From assembly GCA_018267915.1 (NCBI GenBank), contig JAFDXN010000060.1, positions 248,001 through 312,000 of the forward strand: DNA of 64,000 bases. Reading direction: 5' to 3'. The stretch comes from Bacteroidota bacterium (lineage in GTDB: Bacteria; Bacteroidota; Bacteroidia; Chitinophagales; Chitinophagaceae). Below are positions 1 through 7,873 of the stretch, in pieces. Position 1 is the first letter of the stretch; each line of letters starts with the position of its first letter. The notes beneath the pieces are model-generated. The model saw only the letters and a list, made by a program, of their open reading frames with translations. It made no database searches and was not told the DNA's origin. A program made the position numbers and the translations under genes.

Positions 1-10
1 AGAAATTGAG

Positions 11-1186
11 CTATTGCGCCATTACCATCCACGCCATCATCCCAACCCCCACCTTCAGCGCCTCCTCATTGATATCGAAGTGCGCATTATGCACCGGCGC
101 TAAAAACTCCTTATTATCCTTATTAGTGCCTATGCGGAAGAAACACCCCGGCACATGATGTGTATAAAAACTGAAATCCTCACCCGCCATGCGCATATCC
201 AGCGTATGGACATTTGCTGCGCCTACATATTCCTTCGCCCAGCCCTCTGCCTTAGCGGTGAGTGCAGGATCGTTGAATAAAGACGGGTAGCCCGCAGGTA
301 TCTCTATTGTAGCCTTTGCGCCGTAGGCAGCGCAGGTTTGCTCTGTAAAATCTTTAATCCACTTATGCGCTTCATACCGCCATTTTTCATCCATGGTGCG
401 GAAGGTGCCGAGTATCTCCACCTTATCAGGTATCACATTGGTCGCGAAGCCGCCCGCTATCTTGCCGAAGGTCAGCACCGAGGGTATCAGCGGGTTGCCT
501 TTTCTCGAGATCACCTGCTGCAGCCCTGTTATCACCTGTGCAGCTATCGCTATGGGGTCCACAGTCTGCTGGGGTAGGGCAGCATGACCGCCTTTACCTT
601 CTATAGTAATGTATATCTCATCAGCGCTCGCCATATACTGCCCTGCGCGGAAACCCGTGGTGCCAACCGGCAAATGCGGGTACACATGCAGCGCAAAGAT
701 CGCATCGGGCTTAGGGTTTTCCAGCACACCGTCCTTTATCATCAGGCTGGCGCCGCCCGGGTGCTTTTCTTCACCCGGCTGAAAGATCAGTTTCACCGTT
801 CCTTCCCATTCATCGCGCAGGTCGTTCAGGATCCTTGCAGCGCCCAGTAAGCAACTGCTGTGGACGTCATGGCCGCAAGCATGCATCACACCATCATTCT
901 GAGATTTGTAGCTAATCGTATTGGCTTCCAGTATCGGCAGCGCATCCATATCGGCCCGCAGCGCTATGCAGCGCTTCTCCGGGTTCTTGCCTTTTATCAG
1001 TCCCACAATTCCCGTACCCGCCACGCCCGTTTGGTGCTCGATACCCCATTCCTTCAGCTTGCCTGCTATAAATTTCGATGTCTCAAACTCCTGGAAGCTC
1101 AGCTCAGGATGTGAGTGGATATGGTGGCGTATCGCCTGCACCTCGGGGTAATATTGCTCGGCCTTCTGCCTGATCCGGTCAATCAT
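11..1186 (-). CDS. M20 family metal-dependent amidohydrolase
   Basis: A 391-residue protein of the M20/M40 amidohydrolase family (hippurate, IAA-amino-acid or N-acetyl-diaminopimelate type deacylases), which hydrolyse N-acyl amino acids with a binuclear metal centre. Visible family marks are RADMDALPI near residue 77, the metal-binding HACGHD at about 102-107, and the GEE general-base region followed by HPGG near residue 140. The lid domain with its conserved HAALP stretch follows, and another metal ligand lies in the C-terminal AGEDFSFY. Length is normal for the family. There is no signal peptide, so it is likely cytoplasmic. Its start overlaps the end of the upstream SPOR gene by 8 bases, which suggests co-transcription. 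The exact acyl substrate cannot be read from sequence. Confidence 0.92.
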   Translation of the reverse strand: MIDRIRQKAEQYYPEVQAIRHHIHSHPELSFQEFETSKFIAGKLKEWGIEHQTGVAGTGIVGLIKGKNPEKRCIALRADMDALPILEANTISYKSQNDGVMHACGHDVHSSCLLGAARILNDLRDEWEGTVKLIFQPGEEKHPGGASLMIKDGVLENPKPDAIFALHVYPHLPVGTTGFRAGQYMASADEIYITIEGKGGHAALPQQTVDPIAIAAQVITGLQQVISRKGNPLIPSVLTFGKIAGGFATNVIPDKVEILGTFRTMDEKWRYEAHKWIKDFTEQTCAAYGAKATIEIPAGYPSLFNDPALTAKAEGWAKEYVGAANVHTLDMRMAGEDFSFYTHHVPGCFFRIGTNKDNKEFLAPVHNAHFDINEEALKVGVGMMAWMVMAQ

Positions 1187-1610
1187 CTTTCTTCTCCTGT
1201 TTCAGCGTATTGATGACGATATAGTCGGGCACTATCATGCACGGCGTGTAAAGCGTACTTAACTGGTCGTACATTTTCTGTGCCTCGCCCCTGCTGCGGA
1301 AGTCGCCCACCTTCACCCTGAACTGCGGCTGCACGTAGGTCATATAAGTGCGCACACTGGGGAAGCGTCGCGCAAAATCGATCTTTATTTTAGTGGCCTT
1401 TGCCCTGTCGTTGCCGCTGTATATCTGCACCCTGTAGCCACGGCCCGAATAGATACCGCCGCCACCGCCGCTCTTCTTCATCAACACCGCCAGGCGCGGG
1501 TCGCTGTGCACCACCACACCCGTAGTAGTGTCTTCCTCGCTCTGCGCATAGCTGCACACAGAAAAGCCAAGCACAAAAAATAAGGTCAGTATATATCTCA
1601 GTTTCATCAT
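1179..1610 (-). CDS. SPOR-domain secreted/periplasmic protein
   Basis: A 143-residue protein with a clear N-terminal signal peptide (MMKLRYILTLFF then a cleavage region around SYAQ). The C-terminal half has the SPOR pattern: a YRVQIYSG strand near residue 60, a second strand FRVKVGDFRSRGEAQ, and a final strand with IVPDYIV. SPOR domains bind denuded peptidoglycan glycan strands. It overlaps the following amidohydrolase gene by 8 bases. A glycine run (about six residues) separates the signal-proximal part from the SPOR domain. Its role beyond probable cell-wall binding is not known. The second Met is an equally good start. Confidence 0.85.
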   Translation of the reverse strand: MMKLRYILTLFFVLGFSVCSYAQSEEDTTTGVVVHSDPRLAVLMKKSGGGGGIYSGRGYRVQIYSGNDRAKATKIKIDFARRFPSVRTYMTYVQPQFRVKVGDFRSRGEAQKMYDQLSTLYTPCMIVPDYIVINTLKQEKKDD

Positions 1611-1683
1611 TGGTACAGCTCAATAAAAGTAATAAATCTCCCCGATCTCCCCCGTGAACTTTGTGCCCCTTGTGCTTCAACCC

Positions 1684-1733
1684 CCTTTGCGTCTTAGCGC
1701 CTTTGCCTGCCGGCCGATCAGGCGGGGGGTTAA
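1684..1733. repeat. 50-bp dispersed intergenic repeat, copy 1
   Basis: This 50-bp block between the SPOR gene and deoC recurs almost unchanged at 2444-2493, with two visible differences. It contains the phylum-typical GCGTCTTAGCG...CTTTGC motif followed by a GC-rich imperfect palindrome around GCCGGCCGATCAGGC, then GGTTAA. The block ends a few bases from the deoC stop codon. It is probably a non-coding dispersed element of the genome. Confidence 0.8.
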
Positions 1734-1738
1734 GCGCT

Positions 1739-2404
1739 CTACGCTCCCCGTTCCCGCTCTTCGGCCACGATCGTCACCCCTGACGAACTGCCGATCCGCG
1801 TCGCTCCCGCATCCACCAGCTCCTTTGCAAATGCATAAGTCCTTATCCCCCCCGACGCCTTTATCTGTATGTTATCAGGCAGGTGCGCCCGCATCAGCTT
1901 CACCGCATGCGTGGTAGCCCCCACCTCGGCATAGCCTGTCGAGGTCTTCATGAAGTCGATCCCCAGCGGCGCATATGTTTCGCAGCACGCCAGCAATTCG
2001 TCGTCGCTCAGCACACCGCTTTCCACTATTATTTTTATTTGCTTGCCTGCGGCTCGCGCCACCTGCGAGCACAGTTCCACCTCGTTCGCCAGGTAGCTCC
2101 AGTCCGCATTTTTCGCTGCGGCAATATTATGCACCATGTCTATCTCGTCAACCCCTGCAGCTATAGCGCCCACCATCTCCGCCACTTTGCTCTCTACACT
2201 ACTGTACCCGAAGGGAAAGCCAGCCACGGTCGCCACCTTCACCTCGCTGCCATCCAGCAATCCTTTCGCAAAAGCTACATAATAAGGCGGCACACACACC
2301 GCCGCAAACCCATATTCCTTCGCCTCTTTGCACAGCTTCTCCACATCCGCCGCCACAGTCGTCGGCTTCAGCACAGTATGGTCTATATAAGAGGCTATGT
2401 TCAT
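1739..2404 (-). CDS. deoC: deoxyribose-phosphate aldolase
   Basis: A 221-residue class I aldolase of the DeoC family, which cleaves 2-deoxyribose-5-phosphate to glyceraldehyde-3-phosphate and acetaldehyde in deoxynucleoside catabolism. The Schiff-base lysine lies in FMKTSTG at about residue 153. The second active-site lysine lies in IKASGGIRT at about 182, followed by the phosphate-binding GSSSG near the C-terminus. The early DHTVLKP motif is also present. Length is normal and the protein is cytoplasmic. It lies between two copies of the same 50-bp repeat, one of which abuts its stop codon, so it may be transcribed alone. Confidence 0.95.
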   Translation of the reverse strand: MNIASYIDHTVLKPTTVAADVEKLCKEAKEYGFAAVCVPPYYVAFAKGLLDGSEVKVATVAGFPFGYSSVESKVAEMVGAIAAGVDEIDMVHNIAAAKNADWSYLANEVELCSQVARAAGKQIKIIVESGVLSDDELLACCETYAPLGIDFMKTSTGYAEVGATTHAVKLMRAHLPDNIQIKASGGIRTYAFAKELVDAGATRIGSSSGVTIVAEERERGA

Positions 2405-2443
2405 TTTATTTAGTCGTAAGTCGTAAGTAATAAGTCATAAGTT

Positions 2444-2493
2444 CCTTTGCGTCTTAGCGTCTTTGCCTGCCGGCCGATCAGGCGGGCGGTTAA
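2444..2493. repeat. 50-bp dispersed intergenic repeat, copy 2
   Basis: A near-identical copy of 1684-1733, located between deoC and icd. Just before it (2411-2441) is a short run of imperfect GTCGTAAGT/TAAGTCATAAGT repeats. The same GCGTCTTAGCG/GGTTAA theme without the GC-rich palindrome occurs at 27534-27609. Confidence 0.8.
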
Positions 2494-2540
2494 AAATTAC
2501 ATCCACATTCCATCACATTGTCGCACTCCATCACATTCAT

Positions 2541-3803
2541 TTAGAGATTCCTCACAATTTCCTCCGCAAACTCACTCGTCTTCAGCAGCGTAGCATCGTG
2601 CATCAGGTTGAAGAAGTCTATCGTCACCCGCTTGCGCATGATGGCCTTGCCCAGCGCGCTCTTTATAGCCTCCGCTGCTTCCAGCCAGCCCATGTACTCC
2701 AGCATCATCACACCGCTCAGCAGCAGGCTCGATGGGTTCATCGTATCCGTATTGGCAAACTTAGGCGCTGTACCGTGCGTCGCCTCAAACACCGCATGAC
2801 CCGTATTGTAGTTGATGTTCGCGCCCGGCGCTATGCCTATACCGCCTACGGCCGCAGCCAGTGCATCGCTTATATAGTCGCCGTTCAGGTTCAGCGTGGC
2901 CACCACGCTGTAGTCCTTAGGGGCAAGGAGTATCTGTTGCAAAAAGTTATCGGCTATCACATCTTTTACTATCAGCTTGCCTGCAGCCTCCGCCTTCTTC
3001 ATGCGGGCATTGGCAGCGTCTTCGCCCTCCGTTTTGCGGGCCTTGTCCCACTGGCCCCAGGTATATACCTTGTCGGCAAACTCGCGCTCGGCCAGCTCAT
3101 AGCCCCAGTTCTTGAAGCCACCTTCGGTGAACTTCATGATGTTGCCCTTGTGCACCAGCGTCACACTGGGGCGGCCATGTGCCAGCGCATATTCTATGGC
3201 AGCGCGCACCAGCCTTTCCGTACCTTCTTTCGATACCGGCTTTATGCCGAAGCTCGAGGTCTCGGGGAAGCGCACCTTTTTGGCAGCGCCCAGCTTTTGC
3301 AGCAGGGCATATACTTCCTTAGCCTCGGGGCTATCGTAGTTCCACTCTATGCCCGCATATATATCCTCCGTGTTCTCGCGAAAGATCACCATGTCCACAT
3401 CCTCGGGGTGCTTCACCGGGCTGGGCACACCCTGGAACCAATGCACCGGCCTCAGGCACACATACAGGTCCAGCTCCTGGCGCATGGCCACGTTAAGGCT
3501 GCGTATGCCGCCGCCCACCGGCGTGGTGAGCGGGCCTTTTATCGATACCAGGTACTCCTTGGCAGTATCCAGTGTAGCCGCCGGCAGCCATTCGCCCGTT
3601 TGCGTGTGGGCCTTTTCGCCCGCCAGCATCTCCACCCACTCTATTTTGCGCTCGCCGCCATATATCTTTTCTACAGCAGCATCCATTACCAGCTTGCTCG
3701 CCCTCCATACGTCAGGACCAATGCCATCGCCTTCTATGAACGGTATCGTGGGATTATTGGGAACATTCAGCCTGCCATCGGCGCCCATGGTTATCTTAGC
3801 CAT
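2541..3803 (-). CDS. icd: isocitrate dehydrogenase (NADP-dependent type)
   Basis: A 420-residue TCA-cycle enzyme converting isocitrate to 2-oxoglutarate. It follows the E. coli Icd pattern throughout: IEGDGIGP near residue 23, KGPLTTPVGGGIRSLNV at about 89-105 with the substrate-binding/phosphorylatable serine near 102, and RENTEDIYAGIEW. The C-terminal ATHGTAPKF segment matters for cofactor use: the lysine after PROLINE in this motif is the residue that contacts the 2'-phosphate in NADP-type enzymes. It is cytoplasmic. The start is the only sensible ATG. A 115-base AT-rich region separates it from the tRNA fragment to its right. Confidence 0.95.
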   Translation of the reverse strand: MAKITMGADGRLNVPNNPTIPFIEGDGIGPDVWRASKLVMDAAVEKIYGGERKIEWVEMLAGEKAHTQTGEWLPAATLDTAKEYLVSIKGPLTTPVGGGIRSLNVAMRQELDLYVCLRPVHWFQGVPSPVKHPEDVDMVIFRENTEDIYAGIEWNYDSPEAKEVYALLQKLGAAKKVRFPETSSFGIKPVSKEGTERLVRAAIEYALAHGRPSVTLVHKGNIMKFTEGGFKNWGYELAEREFADKVYTWGQWDKARKTEGEDAANARMKKAEAAGKLIVKDVIADNFLQQILLAPKDYSVVATLNLNGDYISDALAAAVGGIGIAPGANINYNTGHAVFEATHGTAPKFANTDTMNPSSLLLSGVMMLEYMGWLEAAEAIKSALGKAIMRKRVTIDFFNLMHDATLLKTSEFAEEIVRNL

Positions 3804-3918
3804 ATCTTATAAGTATTTTTTCCTTTTAGCGCCGCGAAACTACGAAAAAGTAAGTGGCCTGGTCTGTAAAATTCAGAGTTAATCTTGCTAAAATCGTTTT
3901 AATGAACATATATGACAC

Positions 3919-3968
3919 AAGGACTGAAAATCCTTGTGTCGCCGGTTCGATCCCGGCTCACACCACCA
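3919..3968 (+). pseudogene. 3' fragment of tRNA-Phe (GAA), likely attachment-site remnant
   Basis: This is the 3' part of a tRNA-Phe only. Anticodon stem 3919-3923/3931-3935 encloses loop CTGAAAA (anticodon GAA). It is followed by variable loop GTGTC, T stem GCCGG/CCGGC around TTCGATC, acceptor strand TCACACC at 3958-3964, discriminator A and encoded CCA. A partner GGTGTGA acceptor strand and D arm are absent upstream, so it cannot fold as a full tRNA. Such 3' fragments are the usual scar of elements that integrate at tRNA genes. No second copy is visible in the window. Confidence 0.8.
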
Positions 3969-3976
3969 GCTAAATC

Positions 3977-4013
3977 AAGCCTTCCAGGTCTAAAGCCTCG
4001 GAAGGCTTTTTCT
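3977..4013 (+). terminator. Rho-independent terminator behind the tRNA-Phe fragment
   Basis: AAGCCTTCC (3977-3985) pairs perfectly with GGAAGGCTT (4000-4008) around a 14-base loop, and a T-rich tract follows. It sits 9 bases after the tRNA fragment and looks like the original tRNA terminator. From 4017 to 4212 the sequence is AT-rich, with a short direct repeat GGTCGAAC (4017 and 4029 regions). It presumably holds the promoter of the following operon; no clear promoter box could be assigned. Confidence 0.75.
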
Positions 4014-4212
4014 TTGGGTCGAACATAGGTCGAACAATTCAGTCTCAACGTCCGCTCGGATAGCATTTGCCCATTTTTTATTAAATTCGTTACAAAGATT
4101 TTGAGGATTTTCGATTTCGCTATTTTTATATAATATATAAAGTGATTTAATCCAATTAGTTGGAAGCGAAAAAATCACCGATTCAACTTTAAGTTTCGAT
4201 AAAATTGTAGTA

Positions 4213-5883
4213 ATGTTAAATAATAAGGGCAGTGTTACAAAAAGCCGCGTTGAAAAGTTGACGCCGGAGCAGGAAAAATACAATTCCTTTCTGTCAATGA
4301 TTTTATCGGATAGGCTTTTTGAAACTGGTACGGCGTTAAACAAAACGCTCGTGAAAGAGTTTGGTGTTACCGACTCCTACGCGAGAGTCATTTTGAAAAG
4401 AGCAACCGACAGCAATGCAATCGAATCTTCGTGGCCATACACATTTGGGAAGAAGCAATACGTTTATCTTTCGAAAGGACAATATTTAAACGCCGAACGC
4501 GTAATGGATATTTGTCGTACTGCAAGGCCACCGATATTCAGGATTTTAAAATATATGTCAGAGAGGGGCGGCATAATATCGTATTACGAAGCCATGAAAA
4601 TCGCTGCTACTCCGTTGGAAGAAAGTTCAACTAAAGTCAATTCGCTTGGTGACATTGTCAAGCTGCTAAAGAAATTAGACATCATTTCAGAGCTCAATTA
4701 CAAGGGAGCAGATTTTCTTTACCTCAAGGATCACTACCCCGTGGAAACTGACTTGGACATCAATGCCGATTTAGCGCAGAGCTATTCCAATATGGTACTA
4801 GATTGTAGTTTACTCCCTGATATATTGCTATGGTTAAAAAAGGCAAATATTGTTAGTCAGGACGGATTCGTGTTCAGGAACAAGAATACTCCGTGGATTG
4901 GAATTAAGCACAACAATCTTCCCTGGGACGCGATTGGCTATACCAAGACAACAGGCATCAATGATGTTGTCGCAGCAAACGCCAAGACGAAAGAGCAGCA
5001 AACGTTAGTTGTTGTAGATACTGTTCTTTATGAAGACTACGATCATATACATCTAGATGGCTTTTTTAGTCGAGTTCGAATAAATATCAATGCGGTTAAG
5101 GGAAGAAATAGAAAAGTCCTTCCAATTATTATTTACAGGCGATGCTCTGCGCATGTCCTAAACCAAATAGCTAAATTAGGATTTCTTGCTTTTGACATCG
5201 GGTCAATATTCGGGTCAAAGATTTACCATGTATTGCGCAGCCTGTCAGACATTGAAGGCTCGCTGCATAAAGAGGGCACGGTTGAAGGTAGCATAACTGA
5301 CATATTGTCGACTATCAGAAATTCCGGTCAAGAAGAAGCTCTGAAAGGATTAAAGGGCGCGTTGTTCGAATTATTGATGTACCCTCTTGTAAAAAGCATA
5401 TACGGTAATGCAGCCATCGAGAGAAACGTGTCGTACAAGGAGACGGTAGATCAAAAGATAAACAACTACGAATTTGACTACATTGTTACCTCTGAAAATC
5501 CCAATGAGATTATCGTTATTGAATGCAAAGGATATAATTCGAAATCCTTTATTGATGCAGGCGACTCAACCAAAAAAAATACGCTGAGGTGGTTTTTTAG
5601 AAGAGGTCTTCCTTACCTCCAGCGAAAGCTCAAAGATAAAATATCCGAAGGTGCTTCCATAAAGGGCATTTTCTTTACAAGCGCAAACTTCACTCAGGAT
5701 GGCCACGCGCTGCTAGCTAAGCTAAATGCAGGAAGCTTTAAATCGCTAAACCTTAATACTGGGTATGATAGATCAGCCTTAATGCAACTCCTGAAGGACT
5801 ATGGCTTCAAAAGTGAGATCGCAACAATCGAACGGTTCTATACGACTGACGTCGATTTAGACGAAGGAAACGAGGCATTTTAG
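4213..5883 (+). CDS. Winged-helix/PD-(D/E)xK nuclease, first gene of putative defence operon
   Basis: A 556-residue protein I cannot assign to a named family. The N-terminal 170 residues read as two winged-helix-like segments (about 20-90 and 100-170), with a typical recognition-helix stretch DSYARVILKRA. The C-terminal part has a restriction-endonuclease-like core: ALFELL with E386, FDYIV with D421, then IIVIECKGYN with E437 and K439, the E...D...ExK arrangement. The middle contains alternating beta segments (for example LVVVDTVLYED, VLPIIIYRR). It stands 82 bases before the OLD-like gene on the same strand and shares its AT-rich composition, so it is likely part of one operon with it. A DNA-recognising nuclease or repressor-nuclease role is inferred, not shown. 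Confidence 0.72.
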   Translation: MLNNKGSVTKSRVEKLTPEQEKYNSFLSMILSDRLFETGTALNKTLVKEFGVTDSYARVILKRATDSNAIESSWPYTFGKKQYVYLSKGQYLNAERVMDICRTARPPIFRILKYMSERGGIISYYEAMKIAATPLEESSTKVNSLGDIVKLLKKLDIISELNYKGADFLYLKDHYPVETDLDINADLAQSYSNMVLDCSLLPDILLWLKKANIVSQDGFVFRNKNTPWIGIKHNNLPWDAIGYTKTTGINDVVAANAKTKEQQTLVVVDTVLYEDYDHIHLDGFFSRVRININAVKGRNRKVLPIIIYRRCSAHVLNQIAKLGFLAFDIGSIFGSKIYHVLRSLSDIEGSLHKEGTVEGSITDILSTIRNSGQEEALKGLKGALFELLMYPLVKSIYGNAAIERNVSYKETVDQKINNYEFDYIVTSENPNEIIVIECKGYNSKSFIDAGDSTKKNTLRWFFRRGLPYLQRKLKDKISEGASIKGIFFTSANFTQDGHALLAKLNAGSFKSLNLNTGYDRSALMQLLKDYGFKSEIATIERFYTTDVDLDEGNEAF

Positions 5884-5965
5884 TCTTGCATTGACAGTTA
5901 TAGTTGAATATTATTTCGATTTTGAGCGAAATTGCTATAAATTCAACAATTCAACAATGTATTAA

Positions 5966-7873
5966 ATGTATCTATCACTACTCAAACTTTGGAATTTTCG
6001 CAAGTACGGAGCGGCCGGTAATATCGACTTGGACAGCCCGCACGTTGAGCTGCCTTTAAAAAATGGATTGAACTTATTGGTTGGCGAGAATGACTCCGGA
6101 AAAACCGCCATCGTCGACGCTATCAAGATTGTTCTTCAAACCCATAGCAATGAATGGATAAGGATAGAGCATGAAGATTTTTTTGACAATTCAACCTCAT
6201 TTCGAATAGAATGTCATTTCGAAGGCCTGAGCGATGAAGAAGCAAAAAACTTTGTAGAGTGGCTATCATGGAAGGGAACGGGCGCAGACGCGAAACCGCT
6301 ATTGATTGTCTCGATGACGGTAAACCGAACAGCCGATCGAATTTTGCCAACTGAACTACGAGCCGGCCCAAAAGAGGAGAACTATCCGTTAAGCGCCGAA
6401 GCCAGGGCGTATTTGCGAGCAACTTATCTTCGCCCCTTGCGAGATGCCAAAGCTGAATTGATACCAAAAAGAAATTCAAGGCTATCCCAAATTTTGCTTT
6501 CTCATTCGGCTTTTCAACCTACTGGAGGCGGAGAACATAGTTTCGTGGTTGCTGTTAATGAACTCAACAAGGGTATACTTGGATATTTTACAGGGAAGGA
6601 CAAAGATGGAAATGAACTTCCACCTGAAAACAGGCAAGGCATTTCAATAAAAGATACTATCGATAGCTATCTTGAAAAGTTTGCAAGTAAAAAGTCAAAG
6701 TTTGAGATGAACGGTACAAATCTGCGTAGCGTTCTTGAGTCTCTTTGTCTGTTATTTGAAAACGAACTCAATCTGGGTCTGGGCAGTCATAATCTTTTAT
6801 GTATCGCTTCCGAACTTCTGCACTTGCAAAAAAGCGACTGGACGGGGTTGCGCTTGGCTTTAATTGAGGAAATTGAGGCTCACCTTCACCCACAAGTCCA
6901 AATGCAGGTTGTAGACACCCTCCAAAAGGTTGCTATCAGCGATGGCATACAGCTTATTTTGACCACGCATAGCCCAAATATTGCATCGAAAATCCCATTG
7001 GAAAATCTGATTCTCTGCCAGGATAAAAAGACTTTCCCGATGGGTAAAGCTTTCACAAAATTGCGCGAAACAGACTACAAATTTTTGGAGCGGTTTTTAG
7101 ACGTAACGAAAGCGAACATGTTTTTTGCCAAAGGGGTGATTGTGGTGGAAGGTTGGGCGGAAGAACAACTGATACCGGCCTTTGCCCAAAAAATCGGTAT
7201 AAGCCTGACTGAAAAAGGAATATCAATAGTAAACGTTGGAAGTACCGCTTTTCTAAGATATTCGAGAATATTTTTGCGCCCGGTGGGTTCTACGATTTCA
7301 ATTCCCGTATCCGTAATTAACGATGTCGACATCAAACCGTACGAAAGTGGCATCATGAAAACAATAGAAGAAGAAGGTGCACAACGAGAGATACGTAAGA
7401 CGGCCGCCGAAATTCATGCAGAAGTCGCTGCCGCCATTACTGTAAAAACGGCCAAGTTCACAGATCAAAATGTGAGGGGATTTATTTCCCATTTTTGGAC
7501 ACTTGAATATTGCATCGCGAAATCCGTCAAGCTTAGAAAACTGTTTTATAAATCCGTTTTGATGGCATTGAAGGAGGAAAAGGAAGACGCGGGTGTAGCT
7601 AATTTAGCTCCGTATGACGAAGCAATTCGGCAAATAGATACCTATTTCAATAATTGGGAAGATTCTGCAGATGAAATTGCGTATATGATAATGAATCACA
7701 TTATTACCGGGGAAAATAACATCGGCATAGCTAAGCAAGCAATTTCAAAAGCGATTATCGCCCAAATATTCGCAAGTAACTTAGTGGCGGATGCCACGAT
7801 TACCGACCTAAATACCGAACCGTCTATTGCTTACCTTCTAAATGCGATTACTTATGCTGCAACCCGTATCTGA
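5966..7873 (+). CDS. OLD-family ATPase/TOPRIM nuclease (GajA-like)
   Basis: A 635-residue overcoming-lysogenization-defect (OLD) family protein. The ABC-type ATPase half shows Walker A GENDSGKT at 40-47, a signature-like GLGSHNLLCIAS at 271-282, Walker B LALIEEIEAHLHP at 298-309, and the H-switch TTHSPN at 333-338. A TOPRIM nuclease domain follows, with VVEGWAEE (E395) and INDVDIKP (D453, D455). This ATPase-TOPRIM order next to a UvrD-like helicase is the arrangement of class 2 OLD proteins and of the Gabija anti-phage system, where GajA nicks DNA when nucleotides are depleted. The downstream gene overlaps its end by up to 32 bases. Gabija membership is inferred from architecture. Confidence 0.88.
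   Translation: MYLSLLKLWNFRKYGAAGNIDLDSPHVELPLKNGLNLLVGENDSGKTAIVDAIKIVLQTHSNEWIRIEHEDFFDNSTSFRIECHFEGLSDEEAKNFVEWLSWKGTGADAKPLLIVSMTVNRTADRILPTELRAGPKEENYPLSAEARAYLRATYLRPLRDAKAELIPKRNSRLSQILLSHSAFQPTGGGEHSFVVAVNELNKGILGYFTGKDKDGNELPPENRQGISIKDTIDSYLEKFASKKSKFEMNGTNLRSVLESLCLLFENELNLGLGSHNLLCIASELLHLQKSDWTGLRLALIEEIEAHLHPQVQMQVVDTLQKVAISDGIQLILTTHSPNIASKIPLENLILCQDKKTFPMGKAFTKLRETDYKFLERFLDVTKANMFFAKGVIVVEGWAEEQLIPAFAQKIGISLTEKGISIVNVGSTAFLRYSRIFLRPVGSTISIPVSVINDVDIKPYESGIMKTIEEEGAQREIRKTAAEIHAEVAAAITVKTAKFTDQNVRGFISHFWTLEYCIAKSVKLRKLFYKSVLMALKEEKEDAGVANLAPYDEAIRQIDTYFNNWEDSADEIAYMIMNHIITGENNIGIAKQAISKAIIAQIFASNLVADATITDLNTEPSIAYLLNAITYAATRI

Noticed and set aside
2463..3812. 449-codon plus-strand frame opposite icd
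   Set aside because: Antisense shadow of icd; low-complexity His/Arg-rich product with no family resemblance.
3804..3918. 5' half of tRNA-Phe
   Set aside because: No GGTGTGA acceptor strand or D arm can be found, so the tRNA is not complete.
6123..6479. Minus-strand frame inside the OLD-like gene
   Set aside because: Shadow of the real plus-strand gene, which has all family motifs.
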